Assembly: GCF_034931025.1 (NCBI RefSeq)
Contig: NZ_JAYGIL010000011.1
Span: 124,001 to 188,000 of the forward strand
From: Arcicella gelida
GTDB taxonomy: Bacteria > Bacteroidota > Bacteroidia > Cytophagales > Spirosomataceae
Direction: 5' to 3'
DNA: 64,000 nt
Both the position numbers and the translations under genes were made by a program. Of the stretch, positions 33,520-41,774 are shown piece by piece. The notes beneath the pieces are model-generated. The model searched no databases and was not told where the DNA came from. It worked only from the letters and a program-made list of their open reading frames with translations. Within the stretch, counting starts at the first letter, position 1; every line of letters starts with the position of its first letter.

Positions 33520-33551
33520 TTTGTTATTAGGTAAAAAAAGCGTTATTTTTG
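33520..33551 (+). promoter_or_regulatory. Promoter of rpsO
   Basis: TTTG (33520-33523), 20-nt spacer, TATTTTTG (33544-33551), ending 39 bp before the rpsO ATG. Full consensus. Confidence 0.75.
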
Positions 33552-33590
33552 CACGTTTTCATATTTTATAACAATTTAAACTGGTTGAAG

Positions 33591-33866
33591 ATGTATTTAA
33601 CTTCAGAAGTAAAGCAGGGGATTTTCGAATCTCGTGGACATGAGAAGTCAAAAATTGATACTGGTTCTGCAGAGTCGCAAATCGCTTTGTTTACTTTCAG
33701 AATCTCTCATTTGACAGAACACTTAAAGAAAAACAAAAAGGATCACTCTACTCGTATGGGTCTTTTGAAGTTGGTTGGTAAACGTAGAAGTTTATTAGAT
33801 TATTTAATCAAAACTGATATTACTCGTTACCGTGCTATCATTGCTGAACTAGGCATTAGAAAGTAA
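33591..33866 (+). CDS. rpsO: 30S ribosomal protein S15
   Basis: Primary 16S rRNA-binding protein of the small-subunit platform. It is 91 residues, starting MYLTSEVKQGIFE; the in-frame extension up to 33549 overlaps the promoter octamer, so the ATG at 33591 is the start. The family motif GSAESQIALFTFRISHLTEH and the helix SLLDYLIKTDITRYRAII are intact. As in many bacteria it is followed by pnp, here after a terminator-like hairpin and a structured leader. Confidence 0.97.
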   Translation: MYLTSEVKQGIFESRGHEKSKIDTGSAESQIALFTFRISHLTEHLKKNKKDHSTRMGLLKLVGKRRSLLDYLIKTDITRYRAIIAELGIRK

Positions 33867-33876
33867 TTTTCTTTCA

Positions 33877-33908
33877 AAGCAGGGAGTCTTGAAAAAGATT
33901 CCCTGCTT
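33877..33908 (+). terminator. Hairpin after rpsO
   Basis: Stem of 14 bp (33877-33890 with 33895-33908; AAGCAGGGAGTCTT/AAGATTCCCTGCTT, one G-T pair) with a GAAA tetraloop. The downstream sequence is only weakly T-rich (ACATTTCC), so it may act as an attenuator or RNA-processing site between rpsO and pnp as well as a terminator. Confidence 0.65.
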
Positions 33909-33945
33909 ACATTTCCTCTCTTTGGGTACTCGTCAATTTTTTGTG

Positions 33946-34071
33946 GTTCGTCAGTAAAGTAGTTTCTCTAGACAATTTAACGATAAATTGAGCATTGACG
34001 AACAGAGAATATGCGAATCAACATCCAACAAAAACCTTGTTCGATACGTTAAACAATTAATCCAACAAGGT
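33946..34071 (+). promoter_or_regulatory. Structured leader of pnp
   Basis: Two stem-loops precede pnp: GTTCGTCA/TGACGAAC (33946-33953 with 33996-34003) and ACCTTGTT/AACAAGGT (34034-34041 with 34064-34071), the latter ending 15 nt before the ATG. In E. coli the pnp leader is cut by RNase III and used by PNPase to control its own synthesis; similar control here is only an inference. Confidence 0.4.
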
Positions 34072-34086
34072 AATTAATCAAAATAT

Positions 34087-36216
34087 ATGTCTTTTAACGT
34101 AATTACGAAGAAAATAATAATGCCCGATGGTAAAGAAATCACCATCGAAACAGGTAAACTCGCAAAACAGGCAGATGGGTCTGTGGTCGTGAGAAGCGGA
34201 AACATGATGCTTTTGGCAACGGTGGTATCAAGCCCAACAGCCAAAGAAGGAACTGATTTTTTACCATTATCAGTTGATTACCAAGAAAAATTTGCCTCTG
34301 CGGGTAAAATCCCAGGAGGTTTTTTACGCCGTGAATCTAGACTTTCTGATTATGAAATTTTAGTTAGCCGTTTAGTAGATAGAGCTTTACGCCCTACTTT
34401 CCCTTCAGATTATCACGCTGATACACAAGTAATGATTACGATGATTTCTGCTGATTCAGAAATCACTCCTGATGCTTTTGCAGGTTTAGCAGCAGCAGCT
34501 TGTTTAGCAGTATCAGATATTCCATTCAATGGTCCAATTTCAGAAGTACGTGTAGCAAAAATCAACGGAGAATTTGTTGTTAACCCTCTTTCATCACAAA
34601 TTGCCAATGCTGAACTAGAATTATTGGTTGCAGCAAACGTAAATGATATTTTGATGGTAGAAGGTGAAGGAAATGAAATTTCTGAAACTGATATGCTTGC
34701 AGCTTTGAAAATTGCTCATGATGCTATTAGAATTCAATGTGCGGCTTTGATTGAATTAACTGCTGAAACTGGTAAAACAGAAAAGCGTGTTTACAATCAC
34801 GAAACACATGATGAAGAATTGAAGAAATTCCTTTGGGATACTTATTTTACTAAATTCTATGAGGCTGTAAAATTAGCTAACCCAAGTAAAAACGGCAGAA
34901 AAGAATCATTCAAAGCTATTGAAGAAGAATATTTCACTTCATTGCCAGAAGATTCTACTGTTAATAAAACTTTAGCAAAATGGTATTTCCATGACATCGA
35001 AAAAGAAGCGGCTCGCCAATTAGTATTGAACGAACGTTATCGTTTAGATGGTCGTAAATTAGACGAAATTCGTCAAATTACTTGCGAAGTTGATTATTTA
35101 CCTTCTCCACACGGTTCAGCAGTCTTTACTCGTGGTGAAACTCAATCACTTACAACAGTAACATTAGGAACGAAATTAGATGAACAAATCGTTGATCAAG
35201 CGATGACGTCTGGTTACAACCGTTTTATGTTACACTACAACTTCCCAGGTTTCTCAACAGGTGAAGTTAGACCAAACAGAGGACCTGGTCGTCGTGAAAT
35301 CGGTCATGGTAACTTAGCAATGCGTGCTATCAAAAAAGTATTACCTGCTGATGTTGACAATCCTTATACAATTCGTGTAGTTTCTGATATTTTAGAATCG
35401 AATGGTTCTTCATCAATGGCTACCGTTTGTGCTGGTACTTTAGCATTGATGGATGCTGGTGTGAAAATCAAAGCGCCTGTTTCTGGTATTGCTATGGGTT
35501 TAATTTCTGACCCCAAGACTGGTAAATATGCTGTACTTTCTGACATTTTGGGTGATGAAGATCACTTAGGAGATATGGACTTCAAAGTAACTGGTACTGA
35601 AAATGGTATCACTGCTTGTCAAATGGATATTAAAGTTGACGGACTTTCGTATGAAGTATTGGCAGAAGCTTTGGATCAAGCAAAACGTGGTCGTTTACAC
35701 ATTTTGGGTAAGATGAAAGAAGCTATCGAAACTACGAGAGCTGAATTGAAACCGCATACTCCAAGAGCAATGGTTATTAAAATCTTGAAAGACCAAATTG
35801 GTTCAGTAATCGGGCCAGGTGGTAAAATCGTTCAAGATATTCAAAAACAATCTGGAGCAACTGTTACGATTGAAGAAAAACCAGACGGTGGTTATGTTTC
35901 TATTTTCTCTTCAAACAAAGAGTCAATGGATAAAGCTGTTGCAATGGTTAAAGGAATTGTAATGATTCCAGAAGAAGGAGAAGTTTACGATGGTATTGTA
36001 AAATCAATTATGCCATTTGGTGCATTTGTTGAGTTCTTACCGGGCAAAGATGGTTTATTACACATCTCTGAAATTAAATGGGAACGTTTAGAAACAGTAG
36101 AAGGTGTATTACAAATTGGCGAACAAGTAAAAGTAAAATTGATTGAAGTTGATAAGAAAACTGGAAAGTTCCGTTTATCACGTAAAGCTCTTTTACCAAA
36201 ACCAGAAAAGAATTAG
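34087..36216 (+). CDS. pnp: Polyribonucleotide nucleotidyltransferase
   Basis: 3'-to-5' phosphorolytic exoribonuclease, 709 residues. It has two RNase PH cores (IPGGFLRRESRLSDYEILVS; FTRGETQSLTTVTLGTKLDE, with the active-site SDILGDEDHLGDMDFKVTGT region), then a KH domain (IGPGGKIVQDIQKQSGATVT) and a C-terminal S1 domain (IVKSIMPFGAFVEFLPGKDG). Works in mRNA decay. It follows rpsO in the common bacterial order, and a 13-bp terminator stem lies behind it. Confidence 0.97.
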   Translation: MSFNVITKKIIMPDGKEITIETGKLAKQADGSVVVRSGNMMLLATVVSSPTAKEGTDFLPLSVDYQEKFASAGKIPGGFLRRESRLSDYEILVSRLVDRALRPTFPSDYHADTQVMITMISADSEITPDAFAGLAAAACLAVSDIPFNGPISEVRVAKINGEFVVNPLSSQIANAELELLVAANVNDILMVEGEGNEISETDMLAALKIAHDAIRIQCAALIELTAETGKTEKRVYNHETHDEELKKFLWDTYFTKFYEAVKLANPSKNGRKESFKAIEEEYFTSLPEDSTVNKTLAKWYFHDIEKEAARQLVLNERYRLDGRKLDEIRQITCEVDYLPSPHGSAVFTRGETQSLTTVTLGTKLDEQIVDQAMTSGYNRFMLHYNFPGFSTGEVRPNRGPGRREIGHGNLAMRAIKKVLPADVDNPYTIRVVSDILESNGSSSMATVCAGTLALMDAGVKIKAPVSGIAMGLISDPKTGKYAVLSDILGDEDHLGDMDFKVTGTENGITACQMDIKVDGLSYEVLAEALDQAKRGRLHILGKMKEAIETTRAELKPHTPRAMVIKILKDQIGSVIGPGGKIVQDIQKQSGATVTIEEKPDGGYVSIFSSNKESMDKAVAMVKGIVMIPEEGEVYDGIVKSIMPFGAFVEFLPGKDGLLHISEIKWERLETVEGVLQIGEQVKVKLIEVDKKTGKFRLSRKALLPKPEKN

Positions 36217-36270
36217 AACAAATCCGAATTTTATTACGTTCTCTTGATAACGCATTAAAAATATATTTTA

Positions 36271-36321
36271 CCAAACGATTATATTTTGACGATTTTGTCT
36301 TTATATAATTGTTTGGTTTTT
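36271..36321 (+). terminator. Terminator of pnp
   Basis: CCAAACGATTATA (36271-36283) pairs with TATAATTGTTTGG (36304-36316, one G-T pair) over an inner GAC/GTC stem, followed by TTTTT. Confidence 0.65.
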
Positions 36322-36364
36322 ACCATTTGGATTTGTTAACCATTTAAAATATAACAAGTATAAT

Positions 36365-37228
36365 ATGAGACAGCTAAAAATTAGTAAGCAAATTACTAAC
36401 AGAGAGAGTCAATCCCTTGATAAGTATTTACAAGAGATTGGTAAGGTGGATTTATTGACACCAGAGGAGGAGGTTATTTTAGCTCAGAAAATTCGTGACG
36501 GGGATCAACTTTCATTAGAAAGACTAACGAAGGCAAACCTTCGTTTTGTGGTATCCGTAGCAAAACAATATCAAAATCAAGGGCTTAGCTTAGGTGACTT
36601 AATTAACGAAGGTAACTTAGGTTTGATTAAAGCTGCTCAACGTTTTGATGAAACTCGTGGTTTTAAATTTATCTCTTATGCTGTTTGGTGGATTCGTCAA
36701 TCTATTTTGCAAGCTTTAGCTGAGCAATCTCGTATTGTACGTTTACCTTTGAACCGTGTAGGTTCATTAAATAAAATTTCTAAAACTTTTTCTGAATTAG
36801 AGCAGAAGTTCGAGCGTGAGCCAACTCCTGAAGAATTAGCAGAAGTATTAGAAATCTCTACTGGTGAAGTTGTTGATACATTAAAAATTTCGGGTCGTCA
36901 CGTTTCGATGGATGCACCATTCGTACAAGGTGAAGAAAATTCATTGTTGGACGTTTTGGAAAATGACGGTGAAGATAAGCCAGATTCAGGATTAATTAAT
37001 GATTCCCTTCGTCGTGAAGTACAAAGAGCTTTATCTACTTTAACACAACGTGAAGCAGATGTAGTTACTTTATATTTTGGATTGAACGGAGAACACGCTA
37101 TGACATTAGAAGAAATTGGTGAAAAATTCAATTTAACTCGTGAACGTGTTCGTCAAATCAAAGAAAAAGCTATTCGTCGTTTAAGACATACTTCAAGAAG
37201 TAAAGCGTTGAAAACTTATCTTGGATAG
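36365..37228 (+). CDS. rpoD: Primary RNA polymerase sigma factor
   Basis: Housekeeping sigma-70 of Bacteroidota type: 287 residues, beginning directly with region 1.2 (SQSLDKYLQEIGKVDLLTPE) and lacking region 1.1. Region 2 is intact (NLRFVVSVAKQYQNQGLSLG; FKFISYAVWWIRQSILQALA), as are region 3 (REPTPEELAEVLEISTGEV) and region 4 with its helix-turn-helix (MTLEEIGEKFNLTRERVRQI). This is the factor that reads the TTTG/TAnnTTTG promoters seen elsewhere in the window. Bounded by the pnp terminator upstream and a repeat-rich hairpin downstream. Confidence 0.96.
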   Translation: MRQLKISKQITNRESQSLDKYLQEIGKVDLLTPEEEVILAQKIRDGDQLSLERLTKANLRFVVSVAKQYQNQGLSLGDLINEGNLGLIKAAQRFDETRGFKFISYAVWWIRQSILQALAEQSRIVRLPLNRVGSLNKISKTFSELEQKFEREPTPEELAEVLEISTGEVVDTLKISGRHVSMDAPFVQGEENSLLDVLENDGEDKPDSGLINDSLRREVQRALSTLTQREADVVTLYFGLNGEHAMTLEEIGEKFNLTRERVRQIKEKAIRRLRHTSRSKALKTYLG

Positions 37229-37255
37229 TTTTTAGACTTTTAGATTTAGGACTAT

Positions 37256-37342
37256 AGGACTTAATGACTTTAAGATTTTATTCTTTGAGTTATTAAGTCC
37301 TTTGTTTTTTAAGTCTTCCCAGTCTTAAAGTCATTAAGTCCT
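37256..37342. repeat. Low-complexity inverted repeat behind rpoD
   Basis: Perfect 20-bp arms at 37256-37275 and 37323-37342 (AGGACTTAATGACTTTAAGA and its complement) separated by 47 nt. The arms and surroundings are built of repeated short words (GACTTTA, AAGTC, TTAAGTC). It lies between convergent rpoD and the dCMP deaminase gene and probably ends both transcripts. Confidence 0.7.
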
Positions 37343-37358
37343 CAAATCTTCAAGTCCT

Positions 37359-37817
37359 TTAGTCTTTTTTATACCTAACCACTTCTACTCCAAATTTCTT
37401 TAGAAACTCCACTCCTTCGTCTTTAGGAATTCCTTTGTATTCGGCATAAGAATTTAAAAAAACTACTTTTGCAACTTTCATCGTGTAAATTACTCTTGCA
37501 CAAGCGATACATGGCGAAAGTGTTACATAAATAGTTGAGCCTTCAATACTTGAGCCATTTTTTACTGCATACAAAATAGCATTTTGTTCTGCATGCAATG
37601 CTAAAGAACAACTTCCTTTTGAGTCTCTCTCACAGCCTTCAACTGGAAATTCTATATCACAATTATGTGTTTCAGCGGGTGGACCGTTATAACCAATCGA
37701 AATAATTCTGGTATCTTTTGTAAGTACTGCTCCTACTTGTGCTTTCACACAATGTGAGCGTTTGGCTAGATTAACAGCCAAATCCATAAAAATATCATCA
37801 AAAGCAGGTTTCTGCAT
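37359..37817 (-). CDS. dCMP deaminase family protein (ComEB-like)
   Basis: Zinc-dependent deaminase that converts dCMP to dUMP for thymidylate synthesis. The zinc site is seen as HAEQNAI (H and catalytic E) and SPCIACARVIYTMKV (two cysteines). The 152-residue protein starts MQKPAFDDIFMDLAVNLAKR. I chose the ATG at 37817: the frame stays open to 37910, but the added residues (repeats like AHKLINS) are a translation of the low-complexity repeat and do not belong to the family. Substrate assignment within the dCMP/cytidine deaminase group is by similarity only. Confidence 0.9.
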   Translation of the reverse strand: MQKPAFDDIFMDLAVNLAKRSHCVKAQVGAVLTKDTRIISIGYNGPPAETHNCDIEFPVEGCERDSKGSCSLALHAEQNAILYAVKNGSSIEGSTIYVTLSPCIACARVIYTMKVAKVVFLNSYAEYKGIPKDEGVEFLKKFGVEVVRYKKD

Positions 37818-37822
37818 TCTTT

Positions 37823-37937
37823 TTGAGTTTATGAGTTTATGAGCTATCAGTTGATGAGCTAATGAGTTGATGAGCTTATGAGTAAAAAAACTCATCAACT
37901 TTAAACTCATAAGCTCATAAACTTTAAACTCATAAAC
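37823..37937. repeat. Second low-complexity hairpin repeat
   Basis: Tandem words ATGAGTT and GATGAGCT on the left (37825-37883) face their complements on the right (37891-37937) across a run of A. The best arms are AGTTTATGAGTTTATGAGCT at 37826-37845 and its near-complement at the right end. Same style as the repeat behind rpoD but different words. Confidence 0.65.
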
Positions 37938-37939
37938 TA

Positions 37940-38452
37940 TTAATGATGTACTCCGCCGTCGCCATGAACGTGACCGTGGTCTAGTTCAGACTGCGTAGCT
38001 TCTCTAACCGCAACGATAGTTCCTTTGAAAAACATTTCTTTATCAACCAATGGATGATTAAAATCCATTCTCACTAAGGTATCTTCTACAGCAATAATTT
38101 TTCCGTTTAAACGATTTCCAGCGTCATCAGTCATTGGTAAAAAATTACCAACTTCTAACATTTCTTCTACATATTCGCCGTCAACTTTAAAAATTTCTTT
38201 TGGTAATTCAACCACAGCAGATGGGTCGTATTCACCGTAACCTTCTTCCGCAGGAATTGAAAATTCAAAAGTATCTCCCGCTGAAAGTCCTTGAATTTTT
38301 TCTTCAAAAGCTTCTGGTAAACCACTTAAACCTTGAATAAAAACCATTGGGTCTTCTTGTTCTACGGTTTCAATTAAATCTTTTACGCCTTCAGCATCCG
38401 TTACTGTTAGCTCGTATGTTAAGGTAACAACCTTTTCATTTGAAATTTGCAT
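37940..38452 (-). CDS. SlyD-like FKBP-type peptidyl-prolyl isomerase
   Basis: A 170-residue cytosolic FKBP with an inserted chaperone flap. Features: VVTLTYELTVTDAEG at the start, FIQGLSGLPEAFEEKIQGLS, the FKBP-IF boundary EEGYGEYDPSAVVELPKE, FNHPLVDKEMFFKGTIVAVR, and a His-rich tail (HGHVHGDGGVHH) like the metal-binding tail of SlyD. Start placed at the ATG at 38452, where the family begins; the open extension to 38503 adds unrelated residues. It probably folds proteins and may bind nickel or other metals through the tail. Confidence 0.93.
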   Translation of the reverse strand: MQISNEKVVTLTYELTVTDAEGVKDLIETVEQEDPMVFIQGLSGLPEAFEEKIQGLSAGDTFEFSIPAEEGYGEYDPSAVVELPKEIFKVDGEYVEEMLEVGNFLPMTDDAGNRLNGKIIAVEDTLVRMDFNHPLVDKEMFFKGTIVAVREATQSELDHGHVHGDGGVHH

Positions 38453-38559
38453 TGTACTAAGTTTTTGATAGTGTTTTCGTTGAGGAAACCGTATTTGCCA
38501 CAAACGTAAGGGTTTTTCCTTAACTTTATGGTCTCAGAACAATAAAAAAACCATAAAAG

Positions 38560-39171
38560 TTGAATTTTCTAGCACATACTTTTCTTTCTGGCGATGACGA
38601 TGATATAAAAATCGGGAATTTGATGGGTGATTTTATCAAAGGAAATCTTGATAATGAGCAAAATTCTTTGATAAATGGAGGCATTAAAAATGGCATTATT
38701 TTACATAGAGCCATAGATTCTTTTACAGATATGCACCCTGTGGTTCGAAAAAGTATTCAAAGACTTCAACCTCAATATCATAAATGTGCTGGAATTATTG
38801 TGGATGTATTTTACGATCATCTTCTTGCGAAAAATTTCCACGACTACTCTCCCATTTCCTTGCCTGTTTATAGTCAAAGTTTTTATCATTTGATTCAACA
38901 ACGAAAAAATGATATGCCTGTTAATATAGAAAGACTCATTCATTCGATGGTAACTCGTGATTGGTTCAATGGCTATGCTACATATCAAGGAATTGAATGG
39001 TCCTTGAAAGGAATTTCACAAAGATTACGTTTCGAATCGGGCATAGAAAACGCCACAGAAGATTTAAAAAGAGATTATGACTTATATTTGGAAGAATTTC
39101 AGGTTTTCTTTCCAGAACTCATTTCGTATTGTCAAGACATTTTAGCAAAACAACATAATGCCAAAATCTAG
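38560..39171 (+). CDS. Acyl carrier protein phosphodiesterase family protein
   Basis: A 203-residue protein of the AcpH/DUF479 family, which removes phosphopantetheine from holo-ACP. Motifs: MNFLAHTFLSGDDDDIKIGN, LMGDFIKGN, ILHRAIDSFTDMHP and VDVFYDHLLAKNF, with metal-binding H and D residues. The start codon is TTG at 38560; it is supported because the family begins exactly MNFLAH and no ATG is available upstream. It overlaps holA by 14 bp, so the two are translated from one message. Activity is inferred from the E. coli enzyme. Confidence 0.88.
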   Translation: MNFLAHTFLSGDDDDIKIGNLMGDFIKGNLDNEQNSLINGGIKNGIILHRAIDSFTDMHPVVRKSIQRLQPQYHKCAGIIVDVFYDHLLAKNFHDYSPISLPVYSQSFYHLIQQRKNDMPVNIERLIHSMVTRDWFNGYATYQGIEWSLKGISQRLRFESGIENATEDLKRDYDLYLEEFQVFFPELISYCQDILAKQHNAKI

Positions 39172-40177
39172 TATTGAAGTTTTAAAAGATTTAAAGAAAA
39201 AACACTATGCTCCGCTGTATTTATTACATGGCGATGAGCCTTATTATATCGAAAAAGTTGCGGATTATTTAGAGGAACATGCTTTAGGAACGGGCGATAA
39301 AAGCTTTAACCAATATATTTTATTTGGAAAAGATTTGAGCGTTCCTTCTTTGTTATCTTATGCCAAAAGCTTCCCGATGATGTCGGACAGACAGCTTATT
39401 TTGGTGAAAGAAGCACAGGGAATCCAAGGGTTAGAGCAAAAAGATATGCAAGTTGCCCTTGAAAATTATGCTAAAAATCCACTTTCTTCGACGATTCTAG
39501 TTTTAATGTTTAAAGATGCCGTCGATGAACGCAAAGCATGGGTAAAAGCTTTTGATAAATCTGGCGTTTTGATGCCTTCTAAAAAGCTATATGATAATAA
39601 AATTCCAGATTGGATATTGGAGTATTGCCATGAACAAGGCTTGAAAATCAGTAGAAAAGCCATTGAAATGCTGATTGAAAACGTTGGAAACGATTTGAAA
39701 CGATTGGCTTCAGAAATCAATAAAATTGTATTGAACCTACGAGTAGATGAGGAAATCAATGCACATGTAGTCGAGAAATTTGTAGGCATCAGTAAAGAAT
39801 ATAATTATTTTGAATTCCAGAAAGCATTAATTAACCGTGATGTGTTGAAAGCCAACCAAATTGTTAATTTCTTTGCTTCGAATCCGAAATATAATCCGCT
39901 TGCTCCTATCGTGATGATGCTCTTCAACTTTTTTTCGAAAGTCTTGCTAACGCATGTTACTGCCGATAAAACAGAGAAAAATTTAGCACAAGTGTTGGGC
40001 GTAAATCCCTTTTTCACGAAAGATTACTCATTAGCAGTAAGAAACTACAATCTTTCAAAGGTTATCCAGATTATTAATGAGATTAAGAAATTAGATTTAA
40101 AATCAAAAGGCATTGAAAGTGGCTCTTTGAGTGACGGCGAAGCTTTAAGAGAAATGACTTTTAGAATTTTGCATTAG
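39158..40177 (+). CDS. holA: DNA polymerase III delta subunit
   Basis: Clamp-loader subunit that opens the beta ring. The 339-residue protein has the delta N-terminal domain (PLYLLHGDEPYYIEKVADYL), the AAA-like core (SDRQLILVKEAQG; LSSTILVLMFKDAVDERKAW) and the C-terminal collar domain (MLFNFFSKVLLTHVTADKTE). A degenerate P-loop is normal for delta. It overlaps the ACP phosphodiesterase gene by 14 bp. Confidence 0.92.
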   Translation: MPKSSIEVLKDLKKKHYAPLYLLHGDEPYYIEKVADYLEEHALGTGDKSFNQYILFGKDLSVPSLLSYAKSFPMMSDRQLILVKEAQGIQGLEQKDMQVALENYAKNPLSSTILVLMFKDAVDERKAWVKAFDKSGVLMPSKKLYDNKIPDWILEYCHEQGLKISRKAIEMLIENVGNDLKRLASEINKIVLNLRVDEEINAHVVEKFVGISKEYNYFEFQKALINRDVLKANQIVNFFASNPKYNPLAPIVMMLFNFFSKVLLTHVTADKTEKNLAQVLGVNPFFTKDYSLAVRNYNLSKVIQIINEIKKLDLKSKGIESGSLSDGEALREMTFRILH

Positions 40178-40188
40178 AAATGATTTTT

Positions 40189-40252
40189 AAACCTATAAGG
40201 ATTTATACAACATTCTCATTATAAGAGAATTAGATAGAATCCTTATAGGTTT
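40189..40252. repeat. Intergenic hairpin element, copy 1
   Basis: Perfect 15-bp arms AAACCTATAAGGATT (40189-40203) and AATCCTTATAGGTTT (40238-40252), with a nested ATTCTC/GAGAAT stem. It follows the holA stop by 11 bp and may end that transcript. The same arm recurs in copy 2. Confidence 0.8.
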
Positions 40253-40287
40253 TAGTCTTGTAGTTAAACAAAATTCCTCCTCAATTT

Positions 40288-40350
40288 AGAAATACAACTA
40301 GTCTAAATAGAAATATTCTTACCTCAAAAAGAAATATTAAGACTAAAACC
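40288..40350. repeat. Three 21-bp minisatellite units, upstream outliers
   Basis: Three consecutive 21-bp units each beginning AGAAAT, at 40288, 40309 and 40330, in the style of the main array at 40435. The third merges into hairpin copy 2. Confidence 0.65.
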
Positions 40351-40410
40351 TATAAGGATTTCATTTAAAAGATTTCATCAACTGGTAATCATCAAAATCC
40401 TTATAGGTTT
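40346..40410. repeat. Intergenic hairpin element, copy 2
   Basis: Perfect 16-bp arms AAACCTATAAGGATTT (40346-40361) and its complement (40395-40410). In addition 40341-40360 is the exact complement of 40238-40257 in copy 1, so larger cross-pairing between copies is possible. Confidence 0.8.
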
Positions 40411-40434
40411 AATTTAAACACTCCTTTGGGTTAA

Positions 40435-40724
40435 AGAAATATTGCTACTCTGAAAAGAAATATTTTTACTTGTCTGAGAAATCTTGCTACTCCAAAAAGA
40501 AATATTTTTACTTGTCTGAGAAATCTTGCTACTCCAAAAAGAAATATTTTTACTTGTCTGAGAAATCTTGCTACTCTAAAAAGAAATATTCTTACGTGTC
40601 TAAGAAATCTTGTTACTACAAAAAGAAATATTCTTACTTGACTGAGAAATCTTACTACCTTAAAAAGAAATATTCCTACTTGGCTGAGAAATCTTATTAC
40701 TCCAAAAAGAAAACTTACAGCCTC
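40435..40724. repeat. 21-bp tandem repeat array
   Basis: Thirteen contiguous 21-bp units from 40435 to 40707, then a decayed fourteenth up to the arsS stop. Each unit starts AGAAATnTTnnTAC; the last 7 bases vary. Two types alternate (AGAAATCTTGCTACTCCAAAA and AGAAATATTTTTACTTGTCTG are each broken by variants), giving a 42-bp higher-order period. There is no spacer diversity of CRISPR type. A plus-strand open frame runs through it (14-residue period) only because 21 is a multiple of three. Confidence 0.85.
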
Positions 40725-41768
40725 TTAAATGGTATTTCCTCCACAACTAGAGCCAGCCCCAGCCGTACAAGCGTAACAATGTTCTCCGATGACGATATTA
40801 CGTTGAGATAATATCTCATTATCAAAATCACTGATATGTTTCACAGCAGTATTCACAGTTAAATCAAGCATTTGATTAAAATCGCAATCATAAAGAAAGC
40901 CATCCCAACCCACAGAAATCATAGAGCGACACATTACTCCTTCAGCCGCTACAGGATTAAAAGCATTAATCAGTTTCTCCATGTAGCCATCATAATTCTT
41001 AGAAGTAATCAGATAATCTAAATATCGACTCACAGGAACATTCGTGATGGCGAACAAATCATTAAATACAATTCCGAATTCATTTAGCAAAGCACGTTTA
41101 TATTGTTTCTGTAAACTATCTTGCGGAGCGGGCATAAAAGCCCCATTGGGATTGTAAACCAAATTAAGTTTTAAATCCTCCTCAATTCCATAACCAACAG
41201 CATTTAGTAATTTCAAAGCCTTAATAGAATCAGCGAAAACTCCTTGTCCACGTTGGCGATCGGTTTTATCAGCATTGTAAAAAGGCAAAGAGCTAACAAC
41301 CTCCACTTGGTGTTGCTTAAAAAATTCAGGTAAATCGTTGTATTTAGGGTTGGCTACAATGATAGTAAGGTTACAACGAACAATAATATGCTTTCCGAGT
41401 TTAGCAATTTCCTCTACAAACCAACGAAAATGAGGATTCATCTCGGGAGCGCCACCTGTTAAATCTACGATAGCAATATCAGAGCGTTTTAAAGCTTCCA
41501 AACATGCTTGCATGGTTTCCTGAGTCATGATTTCCTTTCGGTCTGGTCCAGCATCCACATGACAATGCTTACAAACTTGGTTACACATTTTCCCAACATT
41601 AATTTGCAAAGTATCAATTTGCTTGGTTTTTAAAGGGAAAAGAGAAGCATTTGCTAATTTTTCTTGAAAAGTAGGTAGTTTCAAGACATCAACTACCTCT
41701 TGATGAAGTGATTTAATTTGGGTAGAAGATTCAGCAAACTGATGACCAATTGCTTTTAATGACTTCAT
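40725..41768 (-). CDS. arsS: Arsenosugar biosynthesis radical SAM protein ArsS
   Basis: A 347-residue radical SAM enzyme predicted to attach the 5'-deoxyadenosyl group to a methylated arsenical. The cluster cysteines are C62, C66 and C69 in MCNQVCKHCHVDAGPDR. Downstream are VDLTGGAPEMNPHFRWFVEE and an auxiliary Cys-rich C-terminus (CYACTAGAGSSCGG, C331, C334, C342); in some bacteria one of these positions is selenocysteine, here it is cysteine. The last residues run to the edge of the 21-bp array. Its partner, the peroxidase-like gene, lies 6 bp upstream. No arsenic methyltransferase (arsM) is in the window. Confidence 0.9.
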   Translation of the reverse strand: MKSLKAIGHQFAESSTQIKSLHQEVVDVLKLPTFQEKLANASLFPLKTKQIDTLQINVGKMCNQVCKHCHVDAGPDRKEIMTQETMQACLEALKRSDIAIVDLTGGAPEMNPHFRWFVEEIAKLGKHIIVRCNLTIIVANPKYNDLPEFFKQHQVEVVSSLPFYNADKTDRQRGQGVFADSIKALKLLNAVGYGIEEDLKLNLVYNPNGAFMPAPQDSLQKQYKRALLNEFGIVFNDLFAITNVPVSRYLDYLITSKNYDGYMEKLINAFNPVAAEGVMCRSMISVGWDGFLYDCDFNQMLDLTVNTAVKHISDFDNEILSQRNIVIGEHCYACTAGAGSSCGGNTI

Positions 41769-41774
41769 AAGTTC

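Noticed and set aside
37818..37910. 31-residue N-terminal extension of the dCMP deaminase
   Set aside because: It is encoded by the word-repeat hairpin and has no counterpart in the family.
40435..40724. CRISPR array
   Set aside because: Units are contiguous 21-mers with a 7-base variable end, no unique 30-bp spacers, and no cas genes in the window.
40470..40811. Plus-strand frame with a 14-residue repeat (SEKSCYSKKKYFYL)
   Set aside because: Arises from the 21-bp tandem array, whose unit is a multiple of three; it starts inside the array, lacks a promoter or family, and runs antisense into arsS.
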